From Caldifarciminota bacterium (GTDB lineage: Bacteria > Hydrothermota > Tepidihabitantia > Tepidihabitantales > Tepidihabitantaceae), in assembly GCA_011049385.1 (NCBI GenBank), contig DSBX01000133.1, positions 1-9,697 of the forward strand: DNA of 9,697 bases, given 5' to 3'. This document shows positions 6,547-9,697 of the stretch, piece by piece; the first letter of the stretch is position 1, and every line of letters begins with the position of its first letter. A program made the translations under genes and the position numbers. The notes below the pieces were generated by a model. The model saw nothing but the letters and a program-made list of their open reading frames with translations, was not told where the DNA came from and made no database searches.

Positions 6547-6793
6547 CGAGGCTCCTTCCCGACAGGTACTTCGCCAGCGCCAGCGTCGCCACGAAGCTGA
6601 TTACCGCCAGCGCGATGGAGATGTCGAGCAGGTAGGCGAGCCGGTAGCGAAGCGCCATCAGCGCGGTGATGCAGGTGAATATCACCGCCATGATGTCGAC
6701 CGCAATCGCCCGGTCCGGTATGCTCGGCCCGCGCAGGACCCGATACAGGCAGAAGAAGGCACCGAGCACCAGTACCACTATCAGAATCGTCAT
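6539..6793 (-). CDS. mnhF: Na+(K+)/H+ antiporter subunit F
   Basis: Three-helix membrane protein of 84 residues, matching MrpF/MnhF in size. Family marks are RVLRGPSIPDRAIAVD (18–33), which links helices 1 and 2, and the last helix LLDISIALAVISFVATLALA, carrying the conserved Asp at residue 57. MrpF works with E and G in the Mrp complex, where this region is thought to form part of the sodium path. ATG at 6793 follows GGGAGG with 5 nt spacing, 10 nt after the mnhE stop. The stop TGA lies inside the start of mnhG. Nothing is unusual apart from this overlap. Confidence 0.94.
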   Translation of the reverse strand: MTILIVVLVLGAFFCLYRVLRGPSIPDRAIAVDIMAVIFTCITALMALRYRLAYLLDISIALAVISFVATLALAKYLSGRSLDD

Positions 6794-6803
6794 CCGTGCC
6801 TCC

Positions 6804-7298
6804 CTACTCGAAAATCCGGGCCAGCAGTTTCTCGAACGGCCCCTTGATGAGCCGCCCGGCTTCGGCCGCGTCCTCGGTCCGGACTTCGATCCAATGTATA
6901 TAGAGCAGGTCGTCCTTGATTTCGACCGTCAGCGTCCCCGGGGTCAGCGTTATCGAATTGGCGAGGAAGGTCCGGGCAATATCGCTCTTGAGCGTCGTCC
7001 GAATCTTGACGATGCCGGGCTTGAGCTGGAGCCCGGGCGAGAGCACCCGGAGCGCGACGTCAATGTTGGCCTTGATGACCATGTAGCCGAACACCGGGAT
7101 GTAGACCAGCACCCAGAACCAGCGCACCGGGTTGAAGAGCCGGAGCGGGTTGAGCGGCAGGTCGCGGCCGAAAACCAGCGCCGCCACCAGCGCCACCACC
7201 GCACCGGCGATGAGCGAGGCCGGGGCGAGGCTCCAGGTCAAGAGCAGCCAGACGCCGAACCCGCCCAGCCAGTAACAGATTGTTTTTGCCGCCTTCAT
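6804..7298 (-). CDS. mnhE: Na+/H+ antiporter subunit E
   Basis: MrpE/MnhE subunit, 164 residues, close to the usual family length. Two hydrophobic segments at about 7–44 and one at 58–77 anchor it. The cytoplasmic half has the signature ANSITLTPGTLTVEI (113–127) followed by LYIHWIEV (132–139). In Mrp complexes E is needed for assembly and contacts F and G. ATG at 7298 is preferred: it lies 1 nt after the mnhD TAG, with a G-rich stretch (7304–7309) as a weak ribosome site. A longer frame from 7325 would add nine residues inside mnhD and is less likely. Translation probably depends on coupling to mnhD. Confidence 0.93.
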   Translation of the reverse strand: MKAAKTICYWLGGFGVWLLLTWSLAPASLIAGAVVALVAALVFGRDLPLNPLRLFNPVRWFWVLVYIPVFGYMVIKANIDVALRVLSPGLQLKPGIVKIRTTLKSDIARTFLANSITLTPGTLTVEIKDDLLYIHWIEVRTEDAAEAGRLIKGPFEKLLARIFE

Positions 7299-7299
7299 C

Positions 7300-8805
7300 C
7301 TAGCCCCCCAGCACCATCCGGGCATACTCGAGCCCGCCGGTCAGCACCCGGGCCGCCGGCTCGATTATCGAATCCAGCACCGGTCGGAAGCCGATTCCGA
7401 ATGCCAGCGCCAGCACGACCAGGATCACCAGCGCGGCCAGAATCGGGAAGGGCGCTTCCCTGGCCTTGGTCGGTTCGCGGTCCTTGCGCGCGAACAACAC
7501 GTTGTTGATGACCTTGAGCATGTAGCCCATCGTCACGACGCTGAACAGCGCGGCGATGATCGCCAGCCAGTACATCTTCGCCGCGACCGCGCCGACGATG
7601 ATGAACAGCTTGGAGAAGAACCCGGCGAACGGCGGTATCCCGGCCAGCGAGAGCGCGCCGGCAATGTAGCTCCACGAAGTCACCGGCATCGTCTTCTCGA
7701 GCCCGGAGATGGCGCCGATCTCGCGCGAACCGGTCTCGCGTTCGATGGAGCGCGAAGCAAGGAAGAGCAGACCCTTGGTCACCGAGTGGCCGAGGATGTG
7801 GAAGAGCGCGCCGACGATCGCCCAGTAACTGCCGATACCGAACCCGAGGATGATGTAGCCGATCTGGCTGATGGTCGAATAGGCGAGCAACCGCTTATAG
7901 TTGTTCTGGTTGATGGCGAGAAGCGAAGCGACGATGAGCGAGAACAACCCGAGGCCGACCAGCAGGTTGAAGAAGGTCGGCGCGGTCGCCCGGGTCAGCC
8001 CGAAGACGTTGAACACGATCCGGCTCATCGCATAGATACCCAGTACCTTGACGAACACACCGGACAGCACCGCCGAGACCGGAGCCGGCGCCGAGAGGTG
8101 GGCGTCGGGCAGCCAGGAGTGGAACGGCATCAACGCCATCTTGGTCGCGAAGCCGACCAGCATCGTCCCGAGCACGAACCAGACGAACGGGGTCTGGCCC
8201 GCGGCCTGCAGGGCACGCGACATCTCGGCCATGTTCAGGGTCGAGGTCCGGGCGTAGAGCAGGGCGATGGACACCAGCACCATCATCCCGGCAATCTCGC
8301 CCATGACCATGTACTTGAACCCGGCCTCGAGCTCCTCCTCGCCGGTCCCGAACGCGACCAGCGCGTAGCTCGACACTGCGGCGATCTCGAGGAAGACGAA
8401 CAGGTTGAATATGTCGCCGGCCAATGCGACGCCGTTGAGCCCGGCCAGCAACAGCATGAACAGGGTGTAGTACTTCCAGCGGCCGGTGTAGCGGTCGAGG
8501 TACCGGGTCGAGAACAAGAGCGCGGGCAGGCCGACCAGGTTGGCGATGAGCACGATCAGCGCGGACAGCGAATCGTAGACGAGCACGATACCGAGCCGCG
8601 GCCCCCAGCTGCCCAGGCTGTAGACCACCGGCTGTCCGCCCTGCGCCAGCGTGACGAGTCCGTAGATGCTGAACGCAACCAGGAACGCACCGACAAGGTT
8701 TCCGACGATGTCGGCGAGGTAGCGCCAGGCCCGGCCGAGCAGGGGTATCAGGAACGCGCCGGCCAGCGGCACGACCACGAAGAGGGGCAGGTACTGTGTC
8801 AGCAC
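7300..8805 (-). CDS. mnhD: Na+/H+ antiporter subunit D (ND2/ND4/ND5-type proton channel)
   Basis: Main proton-translocating subunit of the Mrp module, 501 residues with about 14 transmembrane helices, homologous to complex I antiporter-like subunits NuoL/M/N. The key channel residues are in place: Glu140 in VFLEIAAVSSY (helix 5), Lys222 in ATKMALMPFHSWLPDAH (helix 7), Lys253 in GVFVKVLG (helix 8), and His340/Lys344 in HSVTK with Lys399 in FFSKL (later helices). The family motif LLAYSTISQIGY is at 306–317. In Mbh-type complexes this subunit (MbhH) couples to the redox module. GTG at 8805 follows AAGGG (8814–8818) with 8 nt spacing and starts 4 nt after the mnhC stop. It appears intact and catalytically complete. 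Confidence 0.95.
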   Translation of the reverse strand: MLTQYLPLFVVVPLAGAFLIPLLGRAWRYLADIVGNLVGAFLVAFSIYGLVTLAQGGQPVVYSLGSWGPRLGIVLVYDSLSALIVLIANLVGLPALLFSTRYLDRYTGRWKYYTLFMLLLAGLNGVALAGDIFNLFVFLEIAAVSSYALVAFGTGEEELEAGFKYMVMGEIAGMMVLVSIALLYARTSTLNMAEMSRALQAAGQTPFVWFVLGTMLVGFATKMALMPFHSWLPDAHLSAPAPVSAVLSGVFVKVLGIYAMSRIVFNVFGLTRATAPTFFNLLVGLGLFSLIVASLLAINQNNYKRLLAYSTISQIGYIILGFGIGSYWAIVGALFHILGHSVTKGLLFLASRSIERETGSREIGAISGLEKTMPVTSWSYIAGALSLAGIPPFAGFFSKLFIIVGAVAAKMYWLAIIAALFSVVTMGYMLKVINNVLFARKDREPTKAREAPFPILAALVILVVLALAFGIGFRPVLDSIIEPAARVLTGGLEYARMVLGG

Positions 8806-8809
8806 GCCG

Positions 8810-9148
8810 CTAGCCCTTCAACCGCCGGATTTCGGTGATGTCGAACGTCTTGTACTTCTCATAGATGCGCATGACGAATGCCAGCATCAACGCGGTCGTC
8901 GCCAGGCCGATAACAATCGCGGTCAGCACCAGCGCCTGCGGCAGTGGGTCCACAAAGTTATCGGTCATCCCGACCCGGGTGATGATCGGCGCAACCGCAT
9001 CGTGCCGGAAACCGACGAACGCGAGGAGCAGGTTCACCGAGTACTGCATCAGGCTGAAGCCGATGACCATCTTGATGAGATTGCGCTTGAGCACGACCGC
9101 GTAGAGCCCGAGCAGGAAGAGCAGGAAGCAGGCGGCAAATGGCAGCAT
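8810..9148 (-). CDS. mnhC: Na+/H+ antiporter subunit C (NuoK-like)
   Basis: NuoK-type membrane subunit of the Mrp module, 112 residues and three transmembrane helices. Recognisable family segments are LKRNLIKMVIGFSLMQYSVN and LLLAFVG, then DPLPQALVLTAIVIGLATTA on the third helix. The C-terminus is charged (KTFDITEIRRLKG). The start is ambiguous: ATG at 9154 overlaps the mnhB stop as TGATG but is only 2 nt from AAGGAG (9157–9162), whereas ATG at 9148 has 8 nt spacing and is preferred; the difference is two residues. It ends with TAG 4 nt before mnhD. In complex I logic it sits between the antiporter-like subunit and the redox-linked part. Confidence 0.93.
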   Translation of the reverse strand: MLPFAACFLLFLLGLYAVVLKRNLIKMVIGFSLMQYSVNLLLAFVGFRHDAVAPIITRVGMTDNFVDPLPQALVLTAIVIGLATTALMLAFVMRIYEKYKTFDITEIRRLKG

Positions 9149-9153
9149 CGTCA

Positions 9154-9594
9154 TCACTCCTTCATTACGAACCGCGATGCGCCCAGAGCCAGGAATATCG
9201 CGAACAGCCCGGCGCCGACCTTGATGCCGATGGCGATGTTGGCGAACGGGATGATGCCCGCGCTGACCAGTTCCAGCGGTTCGCCGAGGCCCGCCCAGAT
9301 ATTGGTCAGGAAAGCGTGCCCGGTGAAGTAACCGGCCAACCCGAGGATGATGAACCCAAGACCGCCCAGGCTCTCGAACACCGAGGAGAAGGTGTAACGG
9401 TGTTGCTCGACGTTCTCGACCGAGCCGAAGGCGAGCGAGACAAGGATGAACGCCGCGGCAATTATCGCGCCGCCCGCAAACCCACCGCCCGGGGTCAGGT
9501 GCCCGTGCAGGATGATGTAGCCGCCGTAGAGGAAGACCATCCCCGCCACCAGCCGGGCGATGGTCTGGACGATAACGGTCATGCCGCGCGTCAC
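9154..9594 (-). CDS. mnhB: Na+/H+ antiporter subunit B
   Basis: MnhB/MrpB domain protein, 146 residues and four transmembrane helices. The signature loop HGHLTPGGGFAGG (30–42) between helices 1 and 2 is clear. The last part, PFANIAIGIKVGAGLFAIFLAL (116–137), retains the family's final helix. GTG at 9594 is taken as the start because GGGAGGAGG (9601–9609) lies 6 nt upstream and the GTG overlaps the preceding stop (GTGA). An ATG four codons later (9582) is too far from this site. In antiporter complexes B is required for cation exchange; in Mbh complexes the equivalent is MbhF. It is followed by mnhC with a 1- to 8-nt junction. Confidence 0.93.
   Translation of the reverse strand: MTRGMTVIVQTIARLVAGMVFLYGGYIILHGHLTPGGGFAGGAIIAAAFILVSLAFGSVENVEQHRYTFSSVFESLGGLGFIILGLAGYFTGHAFLTNIWAGLGEPLELVSAGIIPFANIAIGIKVGAGLFAIFLALGASRFVMKE
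9157..9162 (-). promoter_or_regulatory. Ribosome binding site deciding the mnhC start
   Basis: AAGGAG on the minus strand is built into the last codons of mnhB (Lys-Glu-stop). It gives 8 nt spacing to ATG at 9148 but only 2 nt to ATG at 9154, favouring the inner start. Confidence 0.65.
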
Positions 9595-9697
9595 TGTCCA
9601 CCTCCTCCCGGCCTGGACCTGTACCCGACCTGGCGGACTACCGTCAACACGCCGACGACCGCGGTAAACAGCACCACCACCTCGCCCAGTGTGTCCC
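9591..9697 (-). CDS. C-terminal end of an MrpA/MbhE-like antiporter subunit (partial)
   Basis: Only the last 34 residues are inside the window. The segment DTLGEVVVLFTAVVGVL matches the conserved final helix seen at the C-terminus of MrpA and in the separate MbhE protein of archaeal Mbh complexes. Its position directly before mnhB fits both. Whether it is a full MrpA with an ND5-like front or a short MbhE-type protein cannot be seen. The tail ends in a Gly-rich PGGGGQ whose GGA/GGT codons also form the ribosome site of mnhB. The stop TGA overlaps the mnhB GTG. Confidence 0.75.
   Translation of the reverse strand, partial: DTLGEVVVLFTAVVGVLTVVRQVGYRSRPGGGGQ

Noticed and set aside
7786..8838. 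Plus-strand frame of 350 codons opposite mnhD
   Set aside because: The product is Glu/Asp/Arg/His-rich without recognisable fold, while mnhD on the other strand has all family residues. It is an antisense shadow of a membrane protein gene.

Overview
The window is a GC-rich bacterial segment with two unrelated blocks facing each other. The left block (1–5448) holds three exported proteins. Two have recognisable N-terminal signal peptides, and all three have degenerate C-terminal tails of the kind used as type IX secretion (T9SS) sorting domains. The tails carry motifs such as SGRKVMEL, LAPGVYFIR and GRMVADL, and end in a short beta strand plus a basic or acidic residue. This style, together with GC-rich codon use, suggests an uncultivated FCB-like or WOR-3/Stahlbacteria-like lineage. 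That placement comes from memory of protein style and was not tested by a search.

Left block: 1–1511 (+) is the 3' part of a gingipain-type (C25) cysteine peptidase with its catalytic His and Cys intact. Fourteen bases later, 1526–2968 (+) encodes a secreted sialidase-like beta-propeller, probably in the same operon. Its tail is preceded by a linker encoded by five 7-bp tandem units. A convergent intergenic region (2969–3225) follows, with two strong hairpins. Beyond it, 3226–5448 (-) encodes a large Asp-box (BNR/sortilin-like) propeller protein. This gene is interrupted by an in-frame TGA at 4222–4224, so only the first 408 codons can be translated normally. The frame is otherwise intact down to a typical sorting tail.

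Right block (5567–9697, all -): a tightly packed cation/proton antiporter operon. Read in transcription order it is the C-terminus of an MrpA/MbhE-like subunit, then MnhB, MnhC, MnhD, MnhE, MnhF, MnhG and, as the last gene, a two-cluster [4Fe-4S] ferredoxin with a HycF-like C-terminal Cys-pair domain. Junctions overlap or are separated by 10 nt or less. An Mrp module joined to a HycF/NuoI-type ferredoxin is the hallmark of Mrp-linked membrane-bound group 4 hydrogenases and relatives (Mbh/Mbs type), in which ferredoxin-driven redox chemistry pumps H+ and exchanges it for Na+. No hydrogenase or other catalytic subunit lies in the window. If present, they would be upstream, beyond the right edge.

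No tRNA, rRNA, CRISPR array, insertion sequence or phage gene was recognised. No gap without a gene exceeds 300 bases.
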